A DNA stretch of 64,000 bases from JALYUM01 sp036688685 (GTDB lineage Bacteria > Pseudomonadota > Gammaproteobacteria > Burkholderiales > Burkholderiaceae_D), in the NCBI RefSeq assembly GCF_036688685.1, contig NZ_JAQQPS010000024.1, positions 1 through 64,000 of the forward strand, given 5' to 3'. Each line of letters starts with the position of its first letter. Position 1 is the first letter of the stretch. The notes beneath the pieces were generated by a model. The model had not been told where the DNA came from. It ran no database searches and worked only from the letters and a program-made list of their open reading frames with translations. The position numbers were made by a program, and so were the translations under genes. Below, in pieces: positions 33,702 through 42,204 of the stretch.

Positions 33702-34277
33702 ATGCAACGACGCACCTTCCTTTACGCACTCACGCTGGCCGCCGCCAGCGCACCGATGCTGGCGGCGCGCGCGGCCGCCGATCCGGCACTGCTGGCGCAA
33801 CTGCGCCGCGGCGGCAATGTCATCCTGATGCGCCATGCCGCCACCACGCCCGGCACTGGCGACCCGGACGGCTTCGTGCTGAACCAGTGCGGCACCCAGC
33901 GCAACCTGTCCGAGGCCGGGCGCCGCGATGCCGTGCGCATCGGGGCCGAGTTTGTCCGGCTCGGCATCCCGGTCGCCGACGTGCTGTCGAGCCGCTGGTG
34001 CCGCTGCCTGGACACGGCGCAACTGGCGTTCGGGCGGGTCACGCCGGCACCGTTGCTGGACTCAATGTTTGTCGATGATGCCGAAACAAAAGCGCGCAAG
34101 CTGCGCGCCGCGCAAGCGTGGCTGACCACGTTCAAGGGCGCCGGCAACATCGTGCTGGTGACCCACGACGTGAATATCCGGGCGCTGGCGGGGCCCTATG
34201 TCGAGCAGGGCGCAATGGTGGTGGCGACCGTGGGCGATGCCGGCGCGTTGCGGGTGGCCGGTGTGTGGCTGCCCTGA
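33702..34277 (+). CDS. periplasmic histidine phosphatase family protein
   Basis: 191 residues. Export signal MQRRTFLYALTLAAASAPML (twin arginine, signal-like). The histidine-phosphatase core follows: VILMRHAATTPG (catalytic RHA in place of RHG), LSEAGRRDAVRIGAEF, VLSSRWCRCLDTAQLAFG and the second histidine in VLVTHDVNIRALAG. Substrate is unknown; members hydrolyse phosphomonoesters. It begins 132 bases after the DUF350 gene and may have its own promoter. Confidence 0.83.
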   Translation: MQRRTFLYALTLAAASAPMLAARAAADPALLAQLRRGGNVILMRHAATTPGTGDPDGFVLNQCGTQRNLSEAGRRDAVRIGAEFVRLGIPVADVLSSRWCRCLDTAQLAFGRVTPAPLLDSMFVDDAETKARKLRAAQAWLTTFKGAGNIVLVTHDVNIRALAGPYVEQGAMVVATVGDAGALRVAGVWLP

Positions 34278-34377
34278 GGGCGCCACTCTTCGTGGGCGGC
34301 GGGCACGACTGGCGCGTGCGCGTTAGAATGGCGCCCCCAGCATTGGCTGGGCGACCATTTCCAGGAAACCCCCTCTC

Positions 34378-35499
34378 ATGACCGATGTCTCCACGCCCGC
34401 AGCGGCCACCAAAAAAATTCGCGTCGGTATCGTCGGCGCCGGTACCTGGGCCGAATACGGCCACTTACCCGCGCTCGCCTTGCTACCTGAATTCGAACTG
34501 ACGGCGGTCTACAGCCGCAGTGCCGAAAAAGCCCACGCGGTGGCAGCGCGCCATGGCATCGCCTATCCGGTCACCTCGCTGCAGGCACTGGTAGAACACC
34601 CGGAGGTGGACCTGGTGCTGGTGCTGACGCAGGCGCCCCAGCATGAAGCGGGCATCCGCGCGGCCATTGCTGCCGGCAAGGACGTGTATTCCGAATGGCC
34701 GCTGACAACCAGCACGGCCGTGTCGGCCGAACTGGCGGCGCTGGCCAGCCAGGCCGGCGTGCGCCACGTGGTGGGTCTGCAGCGGCGCCTGGCGCCGAGC
34801 TATCGCTACATGTCCGACCTGCTGGCCGAGGGCTATATCGGCGACCTGCGCTCGGTGCGCATGCACGTCAGCGTCGACGCGTTCGGCGCGCGCCGCATGC
34901 CGTATCTGGCCTACACCGTCCCGCCCGAAAATTTCTCCGACCTGCTGCCGATTTTCGGCGGCCATTTTCTCGACATCCTGTTCAAACACTTCGGCTTTCC
35001 GCGCACCATGAGCGCCCTGACCGCCAACCAGATCAAGCAGGTGACCGTGGTCGATACCGGCGAGGTGCTGGCGCACACCAATCCCGACCAGGTGCTGCTG
35101 CACGGTACCTTCGCCAACGGCGCGGTGCTGACGGTCCAGCTGGAAGCGGGCAAGCGCAACAACTTCGGCGTGCAGATCGACCTGACCGGCACCGAAGGCG
35201 ACCTGCGCATCACCAATGCCACCAGCTTCGGGCCGTCGGACAACCTGCTCGAAGGTGCGCGCGGCGATGGGCAAGCCTTGCAGGTGTTGCCGGTGCCGGC
35301 CCATTACAACTGGCTGCCCGATGCCACTTTGAGCGGCAGTGTGGCCGAACTGGCCCACCTGTACGCGGCCTACGCCCGCGATGTGCGCGACGGTTCGCAG
35401 CTGGCGCCGACCTTCGCCGACGCCGTCAACATGCACACAGTGATCGACCAGATCATCGCCTCCGACCTTGCTGGCGCGCGCGTCACGCTCGCCGCTTGA
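34378..35499 (+). CDS. Gfo/Idh/MocA-family NAD(P) oxidoreductase
   Basis: 373 residues. N-terminal NAD-binding motif IRVGIVGAGTWAEYGHLPAL, then LTAVYSRSAEKAHAVAARHG, VDLVLVLTQAPQHEAGIRAA and the EWPL loop (family usually EKP; here the lysine is replaced by tryptophan), then the C-terminal alpha/beta domain with GGHFLDILFKHFGFP. EKP to EWP is a known variation of the group. These enzymes oxidise or reduce sugars, inositols or other polyols. It is followed after 46 bases by an MFS exporter on the same strand and probably shares its transcript. Confidence 0.87.
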   Translation: MTDVSTPAAATKKIRVGIVGAGTWAEYGHLPALALLPEFELTAVYSRSAEKAHAVAARHGIAYPVTSLQALVEHPEVDLVLVLTQAPQHEAGIRAAIAAGKDVYSEWPLTTSTAVSAELAALASQAGVRHVVGLQRRLAPSYRYMSDLLAEGYIGDLRSVRMHVSVDAFGARRMPYLAYTVPPENFSDLLPIFGGHFLDILFKHFGFPRTMSALTANQIKQVTVVDTGEVLAHTNPDQVLLHGTFANGAVLTVQLEAGKRNNFGVQIDLTGTEGDLRITNATSFGPSDNLLEGARGDGQALQVLPVPAHYNWLPDATLSGSVAELAHLYAAYARDVRDGSQLAPTFADAVNMHTVIDQIIASDLAGARVTLAA

Positions 35500-35545
35500 A
35501 CCTGCTGCGGCCGGCGTCCCGTGCTGGGCGCCGCGCCCACCCGAT

Positions 35546-36754
35546 ATGACCCCTGAAACCTTGTTGTCGCCCGCTGTCCGGGCGCGCGCGGCGGCGCCGT
35601 TGCCGCTGTCCTCCCTGCTGGCCCTGACCATGGCCAGCTTCGTCGTGATTCTGACCGAAGTCCTGCCGGCCGGGCTCTTGCCGCAACTGGCCGCCAGCTT
35701 GCACAGCTCGCAGTCCGTCATGGGGCAATTGATCGGCATGTATGCGCTCGGGTCGTTGCTGGCCGCCATTCCGCTGGCCGTGGCGACGCAAGGCGTGGGC
35801 CGGCGCACGCTGTTGTTGGCGGCGCTGGCCGGCTTTGTGGTGGCCAACACCGTCACGGCGTTCGCCACCAGCCTGCCGCTCATCTTCGGCGCGCGCTTCA
35901 TTGGCGGCGTGGCCGCCGGCCTGGCCTGGTCGATGCTGGTGGGCTACGCGGCGCGGATGGTGCCGCCGCACCAGAAGGGCCGGGCGATCGCGATTGCCAT
36001 GGCCGGCACGCCGCTGGCGCTGACGGTCGGCATTCCGGCTGGCACCTATGCCGGCAATCTGCTGGGCTGGCGCATCGCGTTCGGCATCCTCAGCGCGCTG
36101 GCCGCGCTGCTGATGGTGTGGATCGCTGTCAAGCTGCCGGCCATGCGCGCCGTGCCAGGCCAGCAACGCCAGCGTGTGAGCAGCGTATTGCTGCTGCCGG
36201 GCGTGCGGACGGTGCTGGGCGTGCTGCTGCTGTATGTGCTTGCGCACAATATTCTGTACACCTACATTGCGCCGCTGGCTGCACTGGCGCAGCTGGCGCA
36301 GCGGGTCGATTTTCTGCTCGCGCTGTTCGGCGGCTGCGCGCTGGCCAGCCTGTTGCTGGTCGGGGTGCTGGTGGACCGTTGGCTGGCCCGGCTCGTCACG
36401 GCCAGCATCGTCCTGTTCCTGGCCGCGTGTGCGCTGCTGGCGCTGTGGCCCGCCGCGCGCGCTGCCGTGTATGTGGCAGTGGCCCTCTGGGGCCTGGCGT
36501 TTGGCGGCGTGGCGACCCTGTTCGTGACGGCACTGTCGAACGCGGCGGGGGAGGCGCAGGACGTGGCCCAGTCGATGATGACGACCGTGTGGAATCTGGC
36601 GATCTTTGCCGGCAGTGTCGCCGGCGGCATGTTGCTGGGACAGTTCGGCGCTAGTGCGTTCGCGTACGCGGCCAGCGCGGCGCTGGGACTGACGCTGCTG
36701 ATCGTGGTGCAGACCCGGCGCCGGTCATGGTGGCGCGGCGCGGCGGCGCGCTGA
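35546..36754 (+). CDS. MFS transporter (DHA1-type)
   Basis: 402 residues with twelve hydrophobic segments. The first half shows VVILTEVLPAGLLPQLAASL, GQLIGMYALGSLLAAIPLAV and the GRR loop, then MVPPHQKGRAIAIAMAGTPL before helix 6, marks of the AraJ/SotB-like and multidrug DHA1 group. Likely an exporter of sugars or drugs; the substrate is unknown. It follows the oxidoreductase by 46 bases, so a joint function in metabolite handling is possible. Confidence 0.85.
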   Translation: MTPETLLSPAVRARAAAPLPLSSLLALTMASFVVILTEVLPAGLLPQLAASLHSSQSVMGQLIGMYALGSLLAAIPLAVATQGVGRRTLLLAALAGFVVANTVTAFATSLPLIFGARFIGGVAAGLAWSMLVGYAARMVPPHQKGRAIAIAMAGTPLALTVGIPAGTYAGNLLGWRIAFGILSALAALLMVWIAVKLPAMRAVPGQQRQRVSSVLLLPGVRTVLGVLLLYVLAHNILYTYIAPLAALAQLAQRVDFLLALFGGCALASLLLVGVLVDRWLARLVTASIVLFLAACALLALWPAARAAVYVAVALWGLAFGGVATLFVTALSNAAGEAQDVAQSMMTTVWNLAIFAGSVAGGMLLGQFGASAFAYAASAALGLTLLIVVQTRRRSWWRGAAAR

Positions 36755-37087
36755 TGTTGCATGCTCTCCACAAGGCAATGCGAGGTGTTGCAATCGAGCG
36801 TGGCGTTACACACGGTTACCATAAAATAAACGTGCAGCGGCGTTGCTTCTATTACCGCTAGTAATGGTCATTTCGTTACGCTTGCGCCCCGCTTGCGTGC
36901 ATTCCAGGCCCCGGCCTGGCTCCAGAATTGCCTTCGCGTCAAGGCAATAAGACAAGATGCAAAAATGTTTGTGACTGGCAGTCGCGTTGCTGCGGAATTG
37001 GTCCAGCAATAATATGAATGCGTTATCCACCGCACCAGGTGACGAACGCTTCGATGATCGATGGCGCCAAGCAGCTGGGCATTTTGA
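36755..37087. other. intergenic region, no gene supported
   Basis: 333 bases after the MFS gene. Frames on both strands give peptides without domains or ribosome-binding sites. The last part should contain the promoter of the small membrane gene, but no strong -35/-10 pair was recognised. Confidence 0.4.
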
Positions 37088-37096
37088 ATGCATCCA

Positions 37097-37228
37097 ATGA
37101 CAACATCACGCCATAGTTTGAAATCCATCCAGGCAAAACGCGCAGAAGCACTCGCACTTTTCGTGTTCCTGGGTTTGTTCGTTGTAATGATGGGCGTGTC
37201 GCTGTATTTCTCCGTGCTGGGCAAGTAA
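37097..37228 (+). CDS. 43-residue single-helix membrane protein
   Basis: Forty-three codons from ATG 37097; ATG 37088 would add three residues and a TGA precedes it. A basic N-terminus (MTTSRHSLKSIQAKRAEALA) is followed by one hydrophobic helix (LFVFLGLFVVMMGVSLYFSV) and a LGK end, a typical N-in small inner-membrane protein. The ribosome-binding site is weak. It precedes the stop of the sugar epimerase gene on the other strand by 26 bases. Function unknown. Confidence 0.55.
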   Translation: MTTSRHSLKSIQAKRAEALALFVFLGLFVVMMGVSLYFSVLGK

Positions 37229-37254
37229 CTCGCTTTTGAGCGCACCGGACCGCA

Positions 37255-38499
37255 TCAAGCGCCGGCCGCGGGTGCGGCGCCGAGTACTTTAAGCACTTCG
37301 TAACAGGCGCCCATGGTGTGGTAATCGGTTTTGCCGGCCGGGCTTTTTTCGTCGCTCAACTTGCGGTTATCGCCGCCCAGGATCCTGAACCAGGCGCCGT
37401 AGCGGTGGTCGACAAAATGCGTCCAGCTATACGCCCATAAGCGCGCGTACCAGTCCCAGTAGGCCCAATCGCCAGTGCGAACCGCCAGCACGGCCGCTGC
37501 GGCGATACTTTCGGCTTGCACCCAGAAGTATTTGTCGTCGTCGCAGACATGACTATCCGGTCCGAAGCCGTAACACAGGCCGCCGTGCGCATGGTCCCAG
37601 GCGCGCGTGACGGCGCCATCGAACAGCGCCTGCGCGCGCGGCAGCAGCCAGTCGGGCGCGCCGCGCAAGTGGGCGCCGTGGCGTTCGAGATTGAGCAGCA
37701 GCTTGGCCCATTCGGTGAAATGGCCGGGCTGGAAGCTCCACGGACGGAACAGGTTTTTGGGATCGTCGCGGTTGTAGTTCCAGTCGATCGACCAGTCGGC
37801 GTGGTAGTGCTCCCAGATCAGCCCATCAGCCAACGCCGCCTGGCGCACCGTGATGTTGTGCGCCAGCTGTTCGGCGCGGTGCAGAAAATGCGGCGCGCCG
37901 GTCGCTTCGTAAGCGGCGAGCAAGGCTTCGCAGCAGTGCATATTGGCGTTCTGGCCGCGATACGGATCGCGCGTCGACCAGTCGGCGCTGGCCTGGTCCG
38001 CATACAGGCCGAACGCCGCATCCCAGAAGCGCGCTTCCATCAGCGCATAGGTTTCATCGATCCAGGCGCGCGCGTCAAGCATGCCGGCGGCAAAGGCATG
38101 GGCATACGCCAGCAACACGAAGGCCAGCCCGTAGCAGTGGTTGGTGGGGTCGAGGGACAGGGCGCGGCCATCCACCCAGCGCACTTCCCACGCATACGCA
38201 CCGCTGGCAGGATTGCGGTGCGCGCTGCGCAGGAAGGCGACGCCGTGGCGGACGGCCTGTAAATAAGCCGGGTCCTTGAAATGGCGGTAAGCCTGCGCGT
38301 AGTTGAAAATGAAGCGCGTGCTGCTGACCAGGTGGCGGCTGGTCGCGTCGTACACCGTGCCGTCATCCTTGAAATAGTGATAAAACCCGCCGCTCGGGTC
38401 GATGCAGCGGGGGTGGTAGAACGCGAGCGTGTCCTTAACGTGGCCAAGCAGCGTGTCGGGATCGCGAAAATCAGGCATGGGCTGGTTCGGGTAATTCAT
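37255..38499 (-). CDS. AGE-family sugar epimerase/isomerase
   Basis: 414 residues of an (alpha/alpha)6 barrel of the N-acylglucosamine 2-epimerase (AGE) family. Marks are HPRCIDPSGGFYHYFKDDGT, TSRHLVSSTRFIFNYAQAYR, NANMHCCEALLAAYEATG, WSFQPGHFTEWAKLLLNLER and HTMGACYEVLKVL. AGE members interconvert mannose and fructose or epimerise hexoses. Encoded last in an operon with a fructose-type ABC transporter, mannose isomerase-like activity making fructose is the likely role. AAGGAG seven bases before ATG 38499 confirms the start, so the gene overlaps the ATPase gene by 29 bases. Confidence 0.85.
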   Translation of the reverse strand: MNYPNQPMPDFRDPDTLLGHVKDTLAFYHPRCIDPSGGFYHYFKDDGTVYDATSRHLVSSTRFIFNYAQAYRHFKDPAYLQAVRHGVAFLRSAHRNPASGAYAWEVRWVDGRALSLDPTNHCYGLAFVLLAYAHAFAAGMLDARAWIDETYALMEARFWDAAFGLYADQASADWSTRDPYRGQNANMHCCEALLAAYEATGAPHFLHRAEQLAHNITVRQAALADGLIWEHYHADWSIDWNYNRDDPKNLFRPWSFQPGHFTEWAKLLLNLERHGAHLRGAPDWLLPRAQALFDGAVTRAWDHAHGGLCYGFGPDSHVCDDDKYFWVQAESIAAAAVLAVRTGDWAYWDWYARLWAYSWTHFVDHRYGAWFRILGGDNRKLSDEKSPAGKTDYHTMGACYEVLKVLGAAPAAGA

Positions 38500-39265
38500 C
38501 GGGCTCCTTGGCGCCGGTCATGACGGCGACCGTGTCGGACATGCTGATGTGCCTGGGGTCGACCACCGCCACCCGCTTGCCCAGGCGCTGGATGTGAATC
38601 CGGTCGGCGATCTCGAAGACGTGCGGCATGTTGTGGCTGATGAGGATGACCGACAGGCCGCGCTCGCGCACGCGGCGAATCAGTTCAAGCACCATATTGC
38701 CTTCCTTGACGCCGAGCGCCGCGGTCGGTTCGTCGAGGATCACCACGTGGCGCGCAAATGCCGTGCTGCGCGCCACTGCCACGCCCTGGCGCTGGCCGCC
38801 GGACAGCGTGCCCACCGCCTGCTTCATGGAACGGATGCCGATCTTCAGATCGCGCATATGGCCCTCGGCCTCGACCAGCATGCGGCGCTTGTCGATCAGG
38901 CGCAGCCAGCGGCCCAATACGCCCGGACGCAGGATTTCGCGGCCCAGGTAGAGGTTTTCCGCGATGGTCATCGCTGGCGCCACAGCCAGGTCCTGGTAGA
39001 CGGTTTCGATGCCATGGCGGCGCGCGTCGATCGGGGACTTGAAGCGGACCGACTGGCCGTCCAGGCGCAGTTCGCCGGCATCGGGAATCAGGGCGCCCGA
39101 GAGTGCCTTGATCAGCGACGATTTGCCGGCGCCGTTGTCACCGATCACGGCCAGGATTTCGCCTGCGCGCAGGTCGAAGTCGGTGCCATCGAGGGCAGTG
39201 ACGCTGCCGTAGCGTTTGACCAGGCCACGGGCCTGGAAGATGGTGGTGTTTTCAGACGTGCTCAT
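38471..39265 (-). CDS. frcA: sugar ABC transporter ATP-binding protein (FrcA-like)
   Basis: 264 residues, a single ATPase domain, as in FrcA and unlike the double-domain RbsA/XylG. Walker A GDNGAGKSSLIKAL, the signature LSGGQRQGVAVAR, Walker B VVILDEPTAALG and the H-loop ISHNMPHVF. The start at 39265 is one base after the permease stop. It powers import through the FrcC-like permease. In Sinorhizobium meliloti the frcBCAK set imports fructose, mannose and ribose; the same gene set is present here, with the kinase divergent. The symbol is by similarity of architecture and order. Confidence 0.88.
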   Translation of the reverse strand: MSTSENTTIFQARGLVKRYGSVTALDGTDFDLRAGEILAVIGDNGAGKSSLIKALSGALIPDAGELRLDGQSVRFKSPIDARRHGIETVYQDLAVAPAMTIAENLYLGREILRPGVLGRWLRLIDKRRMLVEAEGHMRDLKIGIRSMKQAVGTLSGGQRQGVAVARSTAFARHVVILDEPTAALGVKEGNMVLELIRRVRERGLSVILISHNMPHVFEIADRIHIQRLGKRVAVVDPRHISMSDTVAVMTGAKEPDELPEPAHA

Positions 39266-39266
39266 G

Positions 39267-40304
39267 TCAACCTTTCTTGTGCGCCAGCTGGTCGGTGGCA
39301 ACCGCGAGGATCACCAGTACGCCCGTGACGAGGATTTGCACGACCGAGGGCACGCCCATCAGCGTCAGGCCATTGCGGAACACGCCGACAATCAGCACGC
39401 CCACCAGCGTGCCGGCGATGGAGCCGCGCCCGCCGAACAGGCTGGTGCCGCCCAACACCACCGCCGTGATGCTGTCGAGGTTATCGGTCTGGCCGGCATT
39501 CGGATCGCCCACCCCCATACGCGCCACTGACAGCAGCGCCGCAATGCCGTAAAACATTCCCGCCACCATGTACACCGTCAGCAGCACGCGCGCCGTGGGA
39601 ATGCCGGTCAGGCGCGCCGCTTCCGGGTTGTTGCCAACCGCGTACAGATGGCGTCCCGGCGCCGTCTCGCGCAGGAACAGGAAGGTGAGCACATACAGGG
39701 CCAGCATCAGGACGGTGCCGTAGGTGATGCTGGTCTGGCCCAGGCGGAAGGTATTGCCGAAAAACGTCAGTGCCTCCGGCAGGCCGGTGACGGTCTGCGC
39801 CTCCGAATAAATCTGCGTGATGGCGAACACAATGTTCATCGTGCCCAGCGTGACGATGAACGGCGGCAGTTTGATGGCCGTGACCAGCGCGCCGTTGACA
39901 TAGCCGATCAGCACGCACACAGCCACCCCGCACAACACGGCCAGCCCCGGGTGCATGCCATGGTCGACGGCGAGCTTGGTGATGACCACCGAGCCCAGCG
40001 CCATGGCCATGCCGCACGACAGGTCGATGCCGGCGGTCAGGATGATGAGGGTCTGACCGATGGCGATCACGCCGACCACCATCACCTGCTGCAGGATCAG
40101 CGAAAAGTTCTGGCCGCTCAAAAAGCGGTCGGACTGCGTGGCGAAGAACAGGCAGGCAGCCAGCAACGCCGCCAGCGAGCCGAGCACGTTCATGGGCGGC
40201 AGCATTTCTTTGAGTCGCTGTTGCGGCGTTTGCCGTTCAGTGGCGGCGCCACTGTCGGCCTGCGCCGCGTCATGGGTTGACGCGGCTTTCTGGTTTGCTT
40301 GCAT
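39267..40304 (-). CDS. frcC: sugar ABC transporter permease (FrcC-like)
   Basis: 345 residues. A cytoplasmic N-terminal leader of about 35 residues precedes roughly ten hydrophobic helices, with the family signatures VMVVGVIAIGQTLIILTAGI, DLSCGMAMALGSVV, the EAA-like loop YAVGNNPEAARLTGI and VLGGTSLFGGRGSIAGTLVG. This is the RbsC/FrcC-type permease of monosaccharide transporters. AAAGGAAC is placed seven bases before the ATG. It lies between the binding protein and ATPase genes in one operon. Confidence 0.9.
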   Translation of the reverse strand: MQANQKAASTHDAAQADSGAATERQTPQQRLKEMLPPMNVLGSLAALLAACLFFATQSDRFLSGQNFSLILQQVMVVGVIAIGQTLIILTAGIDLSCGMAMALGSVVITKLAVDHGMHPGLAVLCGVAVCVLIGYVNGALVTAIKLPPFIVTLGTMNIVFAITQIYSEAQTVTGLPEALTFFGNTFRLGQTSITYGTVLMLALYVLTFLFLRETAPGRHLYAVGNNPEAARLTGIPTARVLLTVYMVAGMFYGIAALLSVARMGVGDPNAGQTDNLDSITAVVLGGTSLFGGRGSIAGTLVGVLIVGVFRNGLTLMGVPSVVQILVTGVLVILAVATDQLAHKKG

Positions 40305-40370
40305 GCGGTTCCTTTGGCAGATAACGTGACAGTGATGCGCTGTTTCCTTACGTGGTTACTTGCTTGCTGC

Positions 40371-41372
40371 CTACTTGCCCCAGCAGCCGCTCGTGCCGAA
40401 GGCAGCGTCGCGGCTGGCGACGCCGGTTTGCGGCCGCTCGGAGATCAAGGTGACGCCGGTGTCGACATAGCCACTGGCCTTCTTGCCGGTTTTGGCATAC
40501 GCCACGCCGGCCTCCACGCCCAGGCCCGCCATTTTCAAAGGATACTGCTGCGCGGTGGCGGCAATCACGCCGGCCTTCAGGTCGCGCACGCCCGCGCAGC
40601 CGCCGTCGATCGAGACGATCATCACGCCTTTCTCTTTGCCGGCAGCCTTCAGCGCTTTGTATGCGCCGGCCGCAGCCGGTTCATTGATGGTGTAGACCAG
40701 GTTGATGTCGGGATTTTTTTGCAGGCAGTTTTCCATGGCTGTCTGGCCCTTGCCCTGGTCGCCGTAGCTGTCGGCCGCGCACACCACATTCGGGCCGGTG
40801 GACTGGCCCACCGTCTGGGCGGTGATGCCCGGCACGCCCATGCCGGCCAAAAAGCCATTGTGGCGGGCGATGCCGACCGGGTGGCCAGGGAACAGGTCGA
40901 GTGTGGCGATTTTGACCGGCTTGCCGGCGAAGGCGACTTTGGCGTATTGACCGATCAGCTGGCCGGCCTTGAAGTTATCGGTGGCGAACAGGGCATCGGT
41001 GGCGTTGGCCGGTTCGGCCGGGCTGTCGAGCGCGATCACCATCACGCCCTGGTCGCGCGCTTTCTTGATGGCCGGGACGATGGCTTTCGAATCGTTGGGT
41101 GTGATCAGGATGGCTTTGGCACCGGCCGAGACCATGTTCTCGATGGCCGTGACCTGGCCCGCATTGTCGCCGTCGGCCTTGCCGGCGGCCGTCAACAGTT
41201 TTGCGCCTTGCTTCTGGGCGGCCTGCTGCGCGCCTTCCTTCATTTTGACGAAGAAGGGATTGGTTTCGGTTTTGGTAATCAGGCCAATGATGGGTTCGGC
41301 GGCGTTGGCAAGGGTTGCGCTTACTGCGACGGATGCGACCAGTCCCACTGCGATGCAATGCTTTGCGTTCAT
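40371..41372 (-). CDS. frcB: sugar-binding periplasmic protein (FrcB-like)
   Basis: 333 residues. Signal peptide MNAKHCIAVGLVASVAVSAT, cleaved after LANA. The mature part is a type I periplasmic binding protein: IIGLITKTETNPFFVKMKEG, AILITPNDSKAIVPAIKKAR, VIALDSPAEP and VVCAADSYGDQGKGQTAMEN. The pair of late cysteines (SIDGGCAG, GTSGCWGK) is characteristic of the fructose-binding FrcB group. AGGAG precedes the ATG by seven bases. First gene of the transporter operon, with 66 bases before the permease gene. Confidence 0.9.
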   Translation of the reverse strand: MNAKHCIAVGLVASVAVSATLANAAEPIIGLITKTETNPFFVKMKEGAQQAAQKQGAKLLTAAGKADGDNAGQVTAIENMVSAGAKAILITPNDSKAIVPAIKKARDQGVMVIALDSPAEPANATDALFATDNFKAGQLIGQYAKVAFAGKPVKIATLDLFPGHPVGIARHNGFLAGMGVPGITAQTVGQSTGPNVVCAADSYGDQGKGQTAMENCLQKNPDINLVYTINEPAAAGAYKALKAAGKEKGVMIVSIDGGCAGVRDLKAGVIAATAQQYPLKMAGLGVEAGVAYAKTGKKASGYVDTGVTLISERPQTGVASRDAAFGTSGCWGK

Positions 41373-41556
41373 TCTGTCTCCTCATATTTTTTATAAAACG
41401 CGGGCAGTGTTTGCGCCGCGCTACCTAAAATATAAGCTTATCGGTTTGATAAAACAATGGTTATCTGGTTCAGGCTGGCTCGCCTGTGCATTGACGCAGC
41501 CCGGATCGAACCGTTAATCTCTACAGAATTTGACGATGCTTTGCGCGAGAGGTTCC

Positions 41557-42177
41557 ATGGAGACGCTTGATATCGAACACGCAGTGACCCGGCTGGTTGC
41601 CAGCCTGGTGCCTGGCCAGCGCACCATGCTGGGCCTGGCGGGCGCGCCCGGCGCCGGCAAATCCACCGTGGCGGCGCAGCTGCTGGCTGCGCTGCCCGGG
41701 CGCGCCGTGGTGGTGCCGATGGACGGCTTTCACCTGGCCAACGCGGAACTGGCGCGCCTGGGGTATGCCGACCGCAAGGGCGCACCGCACACCTTCGACA
41801 GCGCCGGCTATGTGGCGCTGCTGGCGCGCCTGCGGCGGCGCGCGGCGGGGGAAGTGGTGTATGCGCCGGCATTCCGGCGCGAGATCGAGGAGCCCGTGGC
41901 GGGCGCGATTGCAGTGCCGCCGGAAATCGAGCTGGTGATCACGGAAGGGAATTATCTGCTGCTCGGTGACGGGCACTGGGCCGGTGTGCGGGCGCAGCTC
42001 GATGCGGTGTGGTACATCGACATCGACGACGCACTGCGCCGTGACCGCCTGGTGGCGCGCCATGTCCATTACGGGCGCACGCCGGACCAGGCGCGCGCGT
42101 GGGTCATGCGCAGCGACGAGGCGAATGCGGTGCTGGTGGCGGCCACGCGTGCGCGCGCCGACGTGGTGCTGACCTGA
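41557..42177 (+). CDS. frcK: FrcK-like nucleoside/nucleotide kinase family protein
   Basis: 206 residues from ATG 41557 (GAGAGG upstream; ATG 41536 lacks it). P-loop LGLAGAPGAGKSTVAAQLLA, the acceptor-side motif VVPMDGFHLANAELARLG, then ITEGNYLLLGDGHW and DIDDALRRDRLVARHVHYGR. It belongs to the uridine-kinase/phosphoribulokinase-like P-loop kinases associated with fructose ABC transporters (FrcK in Sinorhizobium). It probably phosphorylates the imported sugar; in Sinorhizobium the acceptor was not firmly established. It is divergent from the transporter operon across 184 bases. Confidence 0.83.
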   Translation: METLDIEHAVTRLVASLVPGQRTMLGLAGAPGAGKSTVAAQLLAALPGRAVVVPMDGFHLANAELARLGYADRKGAPHTFDSAGYVALLARLRRRAAGEVVYAPAFRREIEEPVAGAIAVPPEIELVITEGNYLLLGDGHWAGVRAQLDAVWYIDIDDALRRDRLVARHVHYGRTPDQARAWVMRSDEANAVLVAATRARADVVLT

Positions 42178-42204
42178 CGATACGCCAGGTCAGCACCAGG
42201 TTCA

